From the NCBI GenBank assembly GCA_011174825.1, contig DUEZ01000054.1:1-57261 (forward strand): a DNA stretch of 57,261 nt, read 5' to 3'. Shown in pieces: positions 28,739 through 37,549 of this stretch. Within the stretch, counting starts at the first letter, position 1. Each line of letters begins with the position of its first letter. The DNA comes from Anaerolineae bacterium (GTDB lineage: Bacteria > Chloroflexota > Anaerolineae > Anaerolineales > E44-bin32). A program made the translations under genes and the position numbers. The notes beneath the pieces were generated by a model. The model searched no databases. It was given only the letters and a program-made list of their open reading frames with translations, and was not told the origin of the DNA.

Positions 28739-30748
28739 TCAAACGTTGGCGAGTAATCGCTCAGCTTCTTCAATGATGCGCTCGACCGTCAAACCCAGGT
28801 GTTGATAAACCTCGCGATACGGTGCTGAGGCGCCAAAACGATCCAGACCGATAACCGCACCACCGTTGCCCACCCAGCGCTCCCAGCCCTGAGTTACGCC
28901 AGCCTCGATCGCCACACGAGCATGAATGTTGGGTGATAGAACCTGCTCCTGATATTCGATCGGTTGTTCCGAAAATAACTCCCACGAGGGAAAAGAGATC
29001 AGCCGGACTGAGTGACCTTTCTCCAACAATCGCTCGCCCGCCTCAATGATCAGACTCACCTCAGAACCGGATGCGATCAAGATCAATTGCGACTTCCCCT
29101 CCCCAAGGTCAGCCAGAACATAGGCACCCTGACGTAAGCCATCCGCAGAAGCAAAATGATCTCGATCAAGCGTCGGAACTGCTTGGCGGGTCAGTGCGAG
29201 AGCTGTTGGACCGGTTGTCCTCTCCAAAGCCACCTGCCACGCAACGCCAACTTCATTGGCATCAGCTGGTCGTACGACAGTCAGGTTGGGTATCGCCCGC
29301 AGTGCAGTCAATTGCTCAATTGGCTGATGAGTAGGACCATCCTCGCCAAGCCCAATGGAGTCGTGGGTGAAAACGTAAATCACACGTAGTCCCATCATTG
29401 CCGCCAATCGCACTGCGGGGCGCATATAGTCTGAAAAAACCAAGAAGGTTCCGCCATAAGGTATCAGGCCTCCGTGCAAAGCCAATCCGCTCAATGCGGC
29501 TCCCATGGCATGTTCACGGACACCAAAGTGCAAATAGCGACCCTCACGATCTTCCGCTGTGAAAGGCGCCTCACCCGCGATCGCCGTCTTATTGGATCCG
29601 GTTAGATCAGCCGATCCACCGATAAGTTCAGGAAGAACAGAAGCTAAGGCATTTATGACAGTTCCTGAACTTGCACGGGTAGCGATGCCCTTTGGATCAG
29701 GGGGAAAAAACGGCACGAGATCATCCAACCCATCAGGTAAAATCCCAGCCTGACAGCGCTCGAATTGAGCAGCTAAATCCGGGTAGGATTGTTGATAGCG
29801 CCAGAACATCTCTTGCCAATCCTCATAGGCTTTCCTGCCATGAATTCCTGCCTCGAGGAAGTGCTCGTGGACATCCTGAGGGATAAAGAATCGTGGCTCC
29901 TGAGGCCAACCCAGGCGCTCCTTCGCACCGGCCAGTTCCTCTTCGCCAGGTGGTTCACCATGGGCTGCAGCGGTGTCCTGCTTGGTTGGTAAACCGTATC
30001 CGATGTGCGTTCGGCAAACGATCAAGGAAGGACGGGGGTCAGCTTTTGCCTTGGTTAGCGCTCGATCAATCTCTTCCAAGTTATTCCCATCCTCCACATG
30101 GAGTACGTGCCAGTTATACGCCTGAAATCGTGCTGCGCGATCCTCGGTGAAGGTCAGATCGGTGCTGCCGTCGATACTGATTCGGTTGTCATCGTAGAGG
30201 TAAATCAACCGCGCTAATTGAAGATGACCAGCGATCGAGGCGGCTTCTGAGGCAACACCTTCCATCAGGTCCCCATCCGACACGATCGCATAGATAAAGT
30301 GATCGATCATGGGGAAACCTTCGCGATTGTACATCGCCGCCTGATGTTCAGCTGCGATGGCCATCCCGACACCATTCGCGAAACCCTGTCCTAGAGGCCC
30401 GGTAGTGGTCTCCACCCCAGGTGTCTCGCCATACTCCGGATGACCAGGGGTCATACTTTCCCACTGACGGAAATGTTTAATCTGCTCAAGAGGCAAATCG
30501 TACCCAGTAAGGTGCAGAAGAGAATAAAGCAACATCGAGCCATGACCTGCTGAGAGCACAAAGCGATCACGGTCGGGCCACGAGGGTTCGGCGGGGTTAA
30601 ACTTCAGATGACGCGTCCAAAGGACATACGCCATGGCTGCCGTTCCCATGGGTAATCCGGGATGGCCCGAGTTAGCGTTCTGCACAGCATCTGCTGAAAG
30701 AAACCGGATCGTGTTTACTGCCCTGATATCAAGGTCGGTTCGTGACAT
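28739..30748 (-). CDS. tkt: Transketolase
   Basis: Thiamine-diphosphate enzyme that moves two-carbon units between sugar phosphates. The 669-aa protein has the N-terminal [20 protein letters not shown], the thiamine motif [20 protein letters not shown] ending in DDNRISIDG, the pyrimidine domain [20 protein letters not shown], and a C-terminal domain ending IIEEAERLL. Start at 30748 ([12 protein letters not shown]) with GGGGGT upstream; an extension of 13 codons is possible but unlike the family. First gene of the operon tkt-rpiB-tal/pgi-HEAT-PDDEXK. No convincing promoter was found in 30749-30922. Confidence 0.96.
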   Translation of the reverse strand: MSRTDLDIRAVNTIRFLSADAVQNANSGHPGLPMGTAAMAYVLWTRHLKFNPAEPSWPDRDRFVLSAGHGSMLLYSLLHLTGYDLPLEQIKHFRQWESMTPGHPEYGETPGVETTTGPLGQGFANGVGMAIAAEHQAAMYNREGFPMIDHFIYAIVSDGDLMEGVASEAASIAGHLQLARLIYLYDDNRISIDGSTDLTFTEDRAARFQAYNWHVLHVEDGNNLEEIDRALTKAKADPRPSLIVCRTHIGYGLPTKQDTAAAHGEPPGEEELAGAKERLGWPQEPRFFIPQDVHEHFLEAGIHGRKAYEDWQEMFWRYQQSYPDLAAQFERCQAGILPDGLDDLVPFFPPDPKGIATRASSGTVINALASVLPELIGGSADLTGSNKTAIAGEAPFTAEDREGRYLHFGVREHAMGAALSGLALHGGLIPYGGTFLVFSDYMRPAVRLAAMMGLRVIYVFTHDSIGLGEDGPTHQPIEQLTALRAIPNLTVVRPADANEVGVAWQVALERTTGPTALALTRQAVPTLDRDHFASADGLRQGAYVLADLGEGKSQLILIASGSEVSLIIEAGERLLEKGHSVRLISFPSWELFSEQPIEYQEQVLSPNIHARVAIEAGVTQGWERWVGNGGAVIGLDRFGASAPYREVYQHLGLTVERIIEEAERLLANV

Positions 30749-30922
30749 GAAAACCCCCATGCCTATGGATGCTGTCCCTCTATTCAAGGTTCACAAAAGA
30801 GATCTTGAAAATACGAGGTCATAATAACACGAAACCAAGGCCCTAAAGTTACCTCACCTTACATTGCCCTGTAGCAGGTTGACATGCTTAAAACTATTTT
30901 AAGGTGCGAGCAAAGAGAGAAA

Positions 30923-31144
30923 GGGGACTGTCTCAAAAGCCTTGCCCATGGACAGCGATAATACCCTATAACAAGAATGCGAGGAGCCGTTAGGCGACGA
31001 AGCTAACTTATCGTTGATGAGATTGCTTCGCCCTTTCAGGGCTCGCAATGACATGGCATAGGGGAGATTGCTTCGCCTTCGGCTCGCAATCGATGCTGCA
31101 TGCGTTACACTGCCCTGCTTGAGTACTGCTTTTGAGACAGCCTC
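30923..31144. mobile_element. MITE-like dispersed element, copy 3 (best ends)
   Basis: About 222 bp. Left end GGGGACTGTCTCAAAAGC and right end GCTTTTGAGACAGCCTC form near-perfect terminal inverted repeats. The inner block GCCCATGGACAGCGATAA is shared with the other two copies. A second motif, TTGCTTCGCCTTCGGCTCGC, also recurs in copy 2. Non-coding. Confidence 0.75.
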
Positions 31145-31178
31145 TTCTCTCCGTCGCATTTGAGCTTTTTCAATGCAG

Positions 31179-31835
31179 TCATTTATAGCTTAAGGAAAAT
31201 TGTTCACTCAGCCAAATATCTAGGCCGCGGGCACACTCAACCCCAAGCTTGTGCCCGATGTCCGCCTCACAATAATGAACCTCGGCTCCGACGCTCCGCA
31301 GCCTTGCTACATCGTCTCGCGCTCTTTCAATCGGCACAAGATCGTCCCGCAAACCATGTCCCCAGAACACCTGGGATCCATGAAGGAGATTGATCTCACC
31401 TTCGGGAAGGTAGCCGGCAAGAGAGACCAAAGCCGCTGGGTGAAGCATCCCTAAAGCCGCCCCCGTAAAAGCCAATGCTGCTCCTTGACTGAAGCCCATG
31501 AACACGAGGCGATTACGATCGAGTCCGAAGCGTCTTTCGAGGTCATCCACCATCCTAAGAAGGGCCTCACCTGCCCGCGCAAAATCCGTGATCGACGGCC
31601 ATTCTCCCTTCGTTGATTCTTTCCACTGGTAGCCACCCTCCGGCAAGCGATAGGGACCACGCGGGGACGCGACAATCCCCCCCTTCGGCAACACACCCTC
31701 CAGCACCCACATCACCTTTTCATCCCCACCTTTACCGTGAAGCATGATCACGGGTGGCACCTCTGGATCTACACCAACCCTCAATAAGTACACAAGCCCA
31801 CCGGCTTGACCCGGAATGACCTTTGGCTCAGTCAC
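31179..31835 (-). CDS. Alpha/beta-hydrolase, phospholipase/carboxylesterase family
   Basis: A 218-aa serine hydrolase of the small YpfH/acyl-protein-thioesterase type. The oxyanion region is VIMLHGKGGDE, the nucleophile elbow MGFSQGAALA, the catalytic aspartate lies in GHGLRDDLVPI and the histidine in EADIGHKLG. No signal peptide, so cytoplasmic. The GTG at 31835 was chosen: it follows AAGGGAG and overlaps the end of the upstream small membrane gene by 8 nt, which indicates coupling; a TTG six codons upstream is an alternative. The substrate is unknown, an ester of a fatty acid or small alcohol being typical. Confidence 0.85.
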   Translation of the reverse strand: MTEPKVIPGQAGGLVYLLRVGVDPEVPPVIMLHGKGGDEKVMWVLEGVLPKGGIVASPRGPYRLPEGGYQWKESTKGEWPSITDFARAGEALLRMVDDLERRFGLDRNRLVFMGFSQGAALAFTGAALGMLHPAALVSLAGYLPEGEINLLHGSQVFWGHGLRDDLVPIERARDDVARLRSVGAEVHYCEADIGHKLGVECARGLDIWLSEQFSLSYK

Positions 31836-32073
31836 CTCTCTCCCTTCGCACAATCCAACCCATTACCCATAAGGAGCCGATAATCAACACGGCCGGCAGC
31901 AGTCCGATTCCCGTGCACAACAACGCTGAGCGCCCAGCTTCAGATCCATAGATCAACAATATCAGACCATTCCCAACAACGATTATGATGAACAGTGCTC
32001 CCAGAAGCAGTCTGAATTGCGTCATGCGGGCATACGCCCGCAAATCCCGTTCCTTGCGCGGGTATTGTGACAT
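31828..32073 (-). CDS. Small membrane protein, two transmembrane segments
   Basis: 81 aa. A charged N-terminus (MSQYPRKERDLRAYARMTQF) is followed by two hydrophobic helices (about residues 23-43 and 51-72) and an Arg-rich end (RRERGD). Family not recognised. Overlap with the hydrolase downstream by 8 nt supports it as a real gene. No clear ribosome site precedes the ATG. Confidence 0.65.
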   Translation of the reverse strand: MSQYPRKERDLRAYARMTQFRLLLGALFIIIVVGNGLILLIYGSEAGRSALLCTGIGLLPAVLIIGSLWVMGWIVRRERGD

Positions 32074-32146
32074 GATAGGTCCAGTTTTCAGTTATTGATG
32101 TTGTGCAACATCGTATGCCGACACGAAAGACCGTAGTGTGGTCAGC

Positions 32147-32503
32147 CTACCCACATTTCAATTCATTAAGTAACGCATGAACAATCATCTCAGCGTCTTC
32201 TAATGGATCCTCGTGGTAAGGAAGATCATGAGACGGTGTAACATGTGTAGTCAATCGATTTGCGGCCTTCCGTAATTCGATGGGCATATCCTCAAGCTTT
32301 CGAAACCATCTTAATTGATGGTATGCGTTAGGATGTGTCTCTGCTCCTGACCTTTCTTGACGGAAGACTGCTACCGCCCAACCCGCAGCTCGCCGAGCAC
32401 ATACACGCGCTCGACCCTCTTTTCCACGAGTTCGATACAGGTGCGCTTGATCCAATTCAAGCCTTATCCTGTCCAGCAGTGAACTCTCTTTCATATTGAT
32501 CAC
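32147..32503 (-). CDS. Hypothetical helical protein (118 aa)
   Basis: A small, Arg- and His-rich, mostly helical protein. The segment LDQAHLYRTRGKEGRARVCARRAAGWAV and the ending DPLEDAEMIVHALLNELKCG hint at a HEPN-like helical bundle, but no diagnostic RxxxxH motif is seen, so no function is assigned. The GTG start at 32503 has GGGGG four nt upstream; an ATG three codons on is an alternative. It lies between folE and the small membrane gene, all on the minus strand. Confidence 0.6.
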   Translation of the reverse strand: MINMKESSLLDRIRLELDQAHLYRTRGKEGRARVCARRAAGWAVAVFRQERSGAETHPNAYHQLRWFRKLEDMPIELRKAANRLTTHVTPSHDLPYHEDPLEDAEMIVHALLNELKCG

Positions 32504-32573
32504 ACAACCCCCGATCCTGTGCTCGTCAGAACCTCATTCTCAATAAAAGATCAGGGACACGACTCGATATTCA

Positions 32574-33197
32574 TCAAAAAGAAACCGAGCCTGTATCTCT
32601 GGAGATGTGATCCAGAAATTCATTACGAGTGATCTCGTTCTCTTTGAACGAGCCACTCATGGCGCTCGTCACCATGCGGGCGTTGGCTTTCTTCACCCCG
32701 CGGATCTTGGAGCATAGATGTACGCCCTCCACCACTACGGCCACACCATGAGGGTGGATTGCGGCCTCGATAAAATCCGCGATCTGTCGCGTCATCCGTT
32801 CCTGCACTTGTAGCCGTCGTGCGAAAAGGTCGACAACCCGGGGGATCTTCGACAGACCGATTACCTGCCCCTTTGGCAGATAGGCCACATGTGCTCGCCC
32901 GAGGAATGGCAGCAGGTGATGTTCGCAAAGGCTGTAGAATTCGATGTCGCGTATGATCACCATCTCGTCATATTCCACATCGAAGAGCGCCTCATTGATC
33001 AATGCAAACGGGTCAACCCGATACCCAGCTAACAACTCGTCGTACATTCGAGCTACGCGTTCCGGGGTTCGTTCTAAACCCTCGCGGCATGCGTCCTCAC
33101 CGAAAGCTTCAAGCAATCTACGGACGGCATCTTCTACCTCCGGCTTTACCACCCCGACACCACTGAAAAGTTCCGCTGCAGCTTCAATCTCGTGCAT
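32574..33197 (-). CDS. folE: GTP cyclohydrolase I
   Basis: First step of folate and pterin synthesis: GTP to 7,8-dihydroneopterin triphosphate. The 207-aa protein has all zinc and active-site residues: EFYSLCEHHLLPFLGRAHVAYLP (Cys and His ligands), GLSKIPRVVDLFARRLQVQERMT and the third ligand region GVHLCSKIRGVKKANARMVTS. GAGGAGG ribosome site at 5 nt. It is divergent from the reductase-folB-folK genes, so the 264-bp spacer should hold both promoters. Confidence 0.97.
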   Translation of the reverse strand: MHEIEAAAELFSGVGVVKPEVEDAVRRLLEAFGEDACREGLERTPERVARMYDELLAGYRVDPFALINEALFDVEYDEMVIIRDIEFYSLCEHHLLPFLGRAHVAYLPKGQVIGLSKIPRVVDLFARRLQVQERMTRQIADFIEAAIHPHGVAVVVEGVHLCSKIRGVKKANARMVTSAMSGSFKENEITRNEFLDHISRDTGSVSF

Positions 33198-33448
33198 GCT
33201 TGCCTCCTCATGAAGTTATCATCGATGAGTCTGCGAAGGATAATGACCAACATATGAGAAAGGGATATCTACGGTGTGTGGGCTTCCGCCTACGCCTAAC
33301 AAATATCGTTTCCTTTCTCCCAGGCAGTTTTTTTCAGTGTAATCATCGACGCGCTAAATACTACCATACAGCTTGTTAGATTTCCTGTAATCAAGGTGTA
33401 AAGCACGGTGAGGTAAAAGGATTTATGATGAGTTATGAGGAGTCGGGG

Positions 33449-33454
33449 TAAAAT
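33449..33454 (+). promoter_or_regulatory. -10 box of the folate reductase operon (leaderless start)
   Basis: TAAAAT lies exactly 7 nt before the ATG at 33462, the same spacing as in two other leaderless genes here. No good -35 box is seen. The rest of 33198-33448 shows no gene. Confidence 0.45.
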
Positions 33455-33461
33455 AGCAGCT

Positions 33462-34202
33462 ATGGTTCAAAAGTATGATCTCCGGGGTCAATCCGCTTTG
33501 GTGACGGGAGCTGGTCGTCGCTTGGGACGCGCGTTTGCGGAAGCGCTGGCGAGTTGTGGAGCGAATATCGCGGTTCATTATGGACAGACAGCAACCGGTG
33601 CTGAAGAGACCGTCCAGGTCGCGCTCTCCCACGGCGTGCGTGCAGTCACACTGCAGGCAGATCTTTCACAGACAGACCAGGCGTCCAGTTTAACCGGACG
33701 TGCAGTAGAAGCCCTCAACGAGGTGACCATACTTATCAACAATGCTTCGATCTTCGAATCCCTTGAACTTATGGATACCACGCTTGAAGCGTGGCAGAAT
33801 CATTTGACAATAAACCTCACGGCCCCCTTCCTCCTCTCTCAATCCTTCGGTCGTCTCCGTGCAGGAAGACAAGGGACCATCATTAATATACTCGACTGGC
33901 GCGCGCTCCGACCCGGACCGGATCATTTCCCCTACACCATATCCAAATCTGGGCTTGCTGCGATGACACGAAGTTTAGCCCAGGCTTTAGCCCCCAACAT
34001 CCGCGTCAACGGATTAGCTTTGGGGGCGATCCTGCCACCACCCGGTATGGAAGGATTCGACCAATCCGTTCTCGAAGGTGTCCCACTAAACCGCTGGGGT
34101 AGCGTAGAAGAAACTGTTGACGCACTGCTCTTCCTGATCGCTGGTCCGGATTTCATCACAGGCGAAATCCTCCATCTGGATGGTGGACGACAACTTACCT
34201 AA
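33462..34202 (+). CDS. Short-chain reductase of PTR1/FolM type (dihydropteridine/dihydrofolate reductase)
   Basis: A 246-aa SDR protein. Its cofactor loop is TGAGRRLG, i.e. TGxxxRxG, the signature that separates pteridine reductases PTR1/FolM from ordinary SDRs (TGxxxGxG). NNASIFE and the active-site YTISK motif are intact, and the C-terminus GEILHLDGGRQL is typical. Position directly before folB and folK and divergent from folE supports a role in reducing dihydropterin or dihydrofolate. The start at 33462 lacks a ribosome site but fits a leaderless mRNA; a reading 9 codons longer exists. An ordinary sugar or lipid SDR is the alternative. Confidence 0.85.
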   Translation: MVQKYDLRGQSALVTGAGRRLGRAFAEALASCGANIAVHYGQTATGAEETVQVALSHGVRAVTLQADLSQTDQASSLTGRAVEALNEVTILINNASIFESLELMDTTLEAWQNHLTINLTAPFLLSQSFGRLRAGRQGTIINILDWRALRPGPDHFPYTISKSGLAAMTRSLAQALAPNIRVNGLALGAILPPPGMEGFDQSVLEGVPLNRWGSVEETVDALLFLIAGPDFITGEILHLDGGRQLT

Positions 34203-34212
34203 AGGTAGCCCC

Positions 34213-34581
34213 ATGAGAGAAGATCATATTGTCATCAAGGATCTGCTTCTGCGAGGGATCATCGGTATCAATGATTGGGAACGTGAAAAAAGGCAAGACA
34301 TCCTGATCAATATCACACTTTATGGGGATTTACGACCAGCCGGTGCGAGTGACGACATCGCGGATACGATCAATTATCGGACGCTGACAAAGAACATCAT
34401 CGAACATGTCGAGAAGAGCGAACCATTCACCGTTGAAGCCCTGGCAGAACACATCGCCCGCATTTGCTTGAGCGAAACGCGGGTGAAACGCGCCCGCGTA
34501 CGAGTCGAGAAACCGGGTGCACTTCGATTCGCTCGCTCAGTCGGGGTGGAGATCGAACGGAGCGCAGAGGATTTTGCCTGA
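34213..34581 (+). CDS. folB: Dihydroneopterin aldolase
   Basis: Converts dihydroneopterin to 6-hydroxymethyl-dihydropterin and glycolaldehyde. The 122-aa protein shows MREDHIVIKDLLLRGIIGIN, DWEREKRQDILINITL, the catalytic region DTINYRTLTKNI, and VEALAEHIARICL, then RVRVEKPGAL with the catalytic lysine. Start ATG at 34213, ten nt after the reductase stop, with AAAGG upstream. It overlaps folK. Confidence 0.93.
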   Translation: MREDHIVIKDLLLRGIIGINDWEREKRQDILINITLYGDLRPAGASDDIADTINYRTLTKNIIEHVEKSEPFTVEALAEHIARICLSETRVKRARVRVEKPGALRFARSVGVEIERSAEDFA

Positions 34582-35104
34582 GCTGGCATTCATCTCATTG
34601 GGATCAAATATCGAACCCGAGAAGAACCTCATTTTCGGAACGAAGCGATTGGGTGAGCTTGGGAGATTGATCGCCGTATCAACGGTTTACCAGAATCCCG
34701 CTGTCGGTCCCACCCCCCAACCAGATTTTCTTAACGCCGCTGCGTTGATCGATACTGATCACCCTGCGGAGACCCTCCGACTTCATTTGCGAGACATTGA
34801 AGCCGATTCGGGTCGTGTACGTACGGGTGATAAATACGCACCCCGGACTCTGGATCTTGACCTCTGCTTACTTGGCACACAAATTACCGAGTGCCCGGAG
34901 CTTTCTCTCCCTGATCCCGAACTGCTTACTCGCGCCCACCTGGCTGTTCCTATGGCGGAGTTGGCGCCATCTTTCCTCCACCCTATCACCGGCGAAGCGC
35001 TGCAAATCATTGCCGATCGTCTTCGTCCGGGCTCATCCCTCAAACCTCGACCCGAGATAACGGCTCGCTTGCAGAGCATTGTGTTGGAACTTGATAAGAA
35101 TTAA
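34574..35104 (+). CDS. folK: Hydroxymethyl-dihydropterin pyrophosphokinase
   Basis: Transfers pyrophosphate from ATP to the pterin alcohol, feeding dihydropteroate synthase (folP is not in the window). The product has ISLGSNIEPEKNL, the loop VSTVYQNPAVGP, DFLNAAALIDT, and the Mg/ATP motif YAPRTLDLDLCLLG. The TTG at 34574 is chosen because it gives the family N-terminus (LPELAFISLGSN), follows AGAGG and overlaps the folB stop by 8 nt; 176 aa. The longer reading lies inside folB. Last gene before a 600-bp repeat-rich region. Confidence 0.93.
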   Translation: MPELAFISLGSNIEPEKNLIFGTKRLGELGRLIAVSTVYQNPAVGPTPQPDFLNAAALIDTDHPAETLRLHLRDIEADSGRVRTGDKYAPRTLDLDLCLLGTQITECPELSLPDPELLTRAHLAVPMAELAPSFLHPITGEALQIIADRLRPGSSLKPRPEITARLQSIVLELDKN

Positions 35105-35160
35105 GAGATTCGCTTGGCTGAGTTACTGGCCGGTCATCAAAATGATCACATTTGATTAAT

Positions 35161-35226
35161 GTCATTCTGAGTGAGCCCTTCGGCTTCGCTCAGGATAAAC
35201 TCCGCGAGCGAAGAATCCCTACGATG
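35161..35226. repeat. GTCATTCTGAG repeat, copy with 60 identical bases at 42029
   Basis: GTCATTCTGAGTGAGCCCTT to AAGAATCCCT at 35161-35220 is base for base the same as 42029-42088. The element contains inner palindromes (GCCCTTCGGCTTCGCTC). Related forms are at 35507-35630 and 55054-55318. Non-coding. Confidence 0.75.
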
Positions 35227-35299
35227 AAACTCTCGAACTCGCTACACTACAGGGATTATTCGCGCCTAGCCTTATTCGAAGCTACTTCAATTTCTTTAC

Positions 35300-35333
35300 G
35301 ATGTAAGGGCGACCGGCTGGTCGCCCCTACATC
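35300..35333. repeat. GTAGGGGC-family palindrome
   Basis: GATGTAAGGGCGACC pairs with GGTCGCCCCTACATC around GGCT. A member of the dispersed family with ends GTAGGGGC/GCCCCTAC. It may also act as a transcription stop after folK. Confidence 0.65.
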
Positions 35334-35390
35334 TTATTTTCATTCTGATTAATGTCCCGTCAGTCCTTGTCTTCCTTACGGGAGACTAGC

Positions 35391-35461
35391 CGTAGGGGCA
35401 ATTCATGCCGTCTCGCACCCTGGCCGTTTCTCGCAGCACGAACGGTGAATTGCCCTTACAT
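35391..35461. repeat. Long GTAGGGGCAATTCA palindrome
   Basis: About 70 bp: TAGGGGCAATTCA at the left is mirrored by TGAATTGCCCTTA at the right, with an inner unit (TGCCGTCTCGCACCCTGGCC ... CACGAACGG) that recurs almost unchanged at 41359-41428. Non-coding. Confidence 0.7.
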
Positions 35462-35506
35462 CTTTAGCAAGAACGTTCAGAATGACAATAAATGCAGTCG
35501 GTCTTG

Positions 35507-35630
35507 ATGTCACCCTGAGCGCAGCGAAGGATCTCGTTTTCCGAATTCATTTAACGCGTTATCCAAACAACGAGATTCTTCATCGCGGAGTCGAAGGTCC
35601 TGAGTGAGTCGAAGGGCTCCTCAGAATGGC
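35507..35630. repeat. GTCA(C/T)YCTGAGC repeat pair
   Basis: ATGTCACCCTGAGCGCAGCG at 35507 and its inverse partner ending CCTGAGTGAGTCGAAGGGCT and CCTCAGAATGG near 35629. It belongs to the family at 35161. The stretch 35105-35712 has no other content except possibly a promoter for the next gene, which I could not identify. Confidence 0.6.
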
Positions 35631-35712
35631 ACCCGTTCTCAGGCATGTCTTCCTCGATAAACTAGGATATTATTTCCCTTGCCCTAATCTTGGTTTTACC
35701 AAAGAAATCCTC

Positions 35713-37095
35713 ATGAAACCTTCATCAGCCGAAATCGTCATATGCGGAGCAGGGATAGCGGGTATCTCGACCGCTTACCACTTGGCAATTAAAGAAGGCG
35801 TTCAGGACATCGTTCTCATCGATGAACGTCCACCCCTTTCGCTAACAAGTGACAAATCGACCGAGTGCTACCGTAATTGGTGGCCAGGTCCAGGCGATGC
35901 CATGGTCAGCATGACAAATCGCAGTATCGATATCTTGGAGGATCTGGCCCGTGAAAGCGGTAACGTATTCAATCTAAACCGACGTGGCTACCTCTTCGCA
36001 ACAGCGAATCCCCAACGCTTGAACGACTTCAAGAACCATGCCGAGGAAGCCGCTGCGCTCGGAGCTGGTCCCGCTCGTTGTCATTCGGGACGCCCCGATA
36101 ATCCCATATACCATCCGGCACCACTATCAGGTTATGAAGACCAACCTACTGGATCGGATTTGATAACCGATATCAACCTTATCCAAAAGCACTTCCCCTA
36201 TCTCACGGGAAAAACAACAGCTGTGGTTCACGCCCGTAGATGCGGCTTTTTCAGCGCCCAACAACTGGGTATGTACATGCTAAATCGTGCCCGTGAACGT
36301 GGCGTGAGGTTCGTTGAGGCCCGTGTGGAGTCGGTCGAAGTAATCAACGGCCGGGTCACTGGAGTGCGGTTATCATCAGGTGAAGGTCCAGAAAAAATCA
36401 ACACCTCAAACTTTGTCAATGCAGCCGGACCTTTCCTCAAGGCGGTAGGGAAAATGCTGGGTGCAAACTTGCCTGTTTTTTCTGAACTCCACGCGAAGGT
36501 CTCGATTAAGGACAGCTTAGGTGTCTTCCCGCGTGACGCTGGTTTGCTCATCTGGTCTGACCCCCAATTCCTACCATGGACCAAGGATGAGCGCTCACTC
36601 ATAGAGCAAGAGGATGATTTAAGCTACCTGCTCGGTGAATTTCCGCATAGCGTACATGCCCGTCCAGACGGTCCTCCAGACAGCCCAATCGTTCTTCTCC
36701 TATGGACCTACGATGTCAACCCTGTTGAACCCATCTTCCCGTTGCAGTTCGATTCTTATTACCCAGAGATCGTCCTGCGTGGCTTGGCGACAATGATACC
36801 GGATATGAAGAAGTACTTCGGGAAGATGCCCAAACCCTACGTAGATGGGGGGTACTACACCAAAACACAGGAGAACCGACCACTGATCGGACCGTTACCC
36901 GTGAAGGGTTCCTGGGTTATTGGGGCCCTATCGGGATTCGGTCTAATGGCTTCCCCAGCCTGCGGTGAACTGCTTGCCGCTCACATAACGGGCAATGAAT
37001 TGCCGGATTATGCACCATGGTTTCTGCTCGAACGATACCAGGATCCTGCATATCAGGATCTGCTCCTGGACTGGAGCGATACGGGTCAGATATGA
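35713..37095 (+). CDS. FAD-dependent amine oxidoreductase (DAO family)
   Basis: A 460-aa flavoprotein of the D-amino-acid oxidase/sarcosine oxidase/glycine oxidase family. The N-terminal FAD motif is VICGAGIAGISTAYHLA, followed by LIDERPPLSLTSDKSTECYR, the substrate-domain NAAGPFLKAVGKML, and near the C-terminus GGYYTKTQENRPLIGPLPVK and ALSGFGLMASPACGELLA. The ATG at 35713 gives this N-terminus; the 29-codon extension reaches into repeat sequence. The ribosome site is weak. Substrate unknown: sarcosine, dimethylglycine, proline derivatives or D-amino acids. A HOGA1-like aldolase is encoded convergently nearby, which would fit hydroxyproline use, but that is speculation. Confidence 0.85.
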   Translation: MKPSSAEIVICGAGIAGISTAYHLAIKEGVQDIVLIDERPPLSLTSDKSTECYRNWWPGPGDAMVSMTNRSIDILEDLARESGNVFNLNRRGYLFATANPQRLNDFKNHAEEAAALGAGPARCHSGRPDNPIYHPAPLSGYEDQPTGSDLITDINLIQKHFPYLTGKTTAVVHARRCGFFSAQQLGMYMLNRARERGVRFVEARVESVEVINGRVTGVRLSSGEGPEKINTSNFVNAAGPFLKAVGKMLGANLPVFSELHAKVSIKDSLGVFPRDAGLLIWSDPQFLPWTKDERSLIEQEDDLSYLLGEFPHSVHARPDGPPDSPIVLLLWTYDVNPVEPIFPLQFDSYYPEIVLRGLATMIPDMKKYFGKMPKPYVDGGYYTKTQENRPLIGPLPVKGSWVIGALSGFGLMASPACGELLAAHITGNELPDYAPWFLLERYQDPAYQDLLLDWSDTGQI

Positions 37096-37132
37096 TCGAT
37101 GATCACGAAGAGGAGCGCACTTGTTAAACATG

Positions 37133-37159
37133 GTAGGGGCGGTTCGCGAACCGCCCCTA
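37133..37159. repeat. GTAGGGGC-family palindrome
   Basis: GTAGGGGCGGTTC directly followed by GCGAACCGCCCCTA: nearly the same unit as at 41228-41255. It lies 38 nt after the DAO stop and could stop transcription. Confidence 0.65.
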
Positions 37160-37194
37160 TGCTTAACAATTCCAAGAAATGGCGAAATCTGAAG

Positions 37195-37241
37195 TGCGCA
37201 AGCTCTGCTTGCGCCCGAAAGCAGAGCTTGCGGACTCCAAA
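37195..37241. repeat. GCAAGCTCTGCTTGC repeat, copy 1
   Basis: GTGCGCAAGCTCTGCTTGCG followed by GCAGAGCTTGCGGACTCC, two inverted units. Further copies are at 37422-37470 and 43348-43401. Between 37242 and 37421 nothing recognisable is seen. Confidence 0.65.
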
Positions 37242-37421
37242 AGTAATCAGCTTGATCAAAGAATTGGGATTGAGGGTAATCTCTCCCAAAAGCAAGAACA
37301 TTAATCTCCCTAGAAATATCAGAAACCTTTATGATCGCCCCCTTCAAGGTCTGTTAGCGCAGGTTAAAGCTTGCGGCTACAGACATGAGGGGAAGTAGAT
37401 GTAACCTCAGCCTACGTGTGG

Positions 37422-37470
37422 TTTTGGAGTGCGCAAGCTCTGCTTGCGCTCATAAGCGGAGTTTCTGGAA
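37422..37470. repeat. GCAAGCTCTGCTTGC repeat, copy 2
   Basis: TTTTGGAGTGCGCAAGCTC followed by TGCTTGCGCTCATAAGCGG, then a decayed second arm. Same family as 37195 and 43348. Confidence 0.6.
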
Positions 37471-37531
37471 TCCAGAGCTTGCCCTAGCCTAAGAGGTTTT
37501 ATCGATTAAAGATGGAGGTGTATCAAAAGCT

Positions 37532-37548
37532 GTGGCCTTATAAGCCAC
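37532..37548 (-). terminator. Weak hairpin after the aldolase gene
   Basis: On the minus strand GTGGC-TTATAAG-GCCAC followed by AGCTTTTG, directly after the stop codon. The stem is short, so termination is uncertain. Confidence 0.35.
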
Positions 37549-37549
37549 A

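Noticed and set aside
35626..35712. Upstream extension of the FAD oxidoreductase
   Set aside because: It begins inside the GTCATTCTGAG repeat and adds residues with no family match before the FAD motif.
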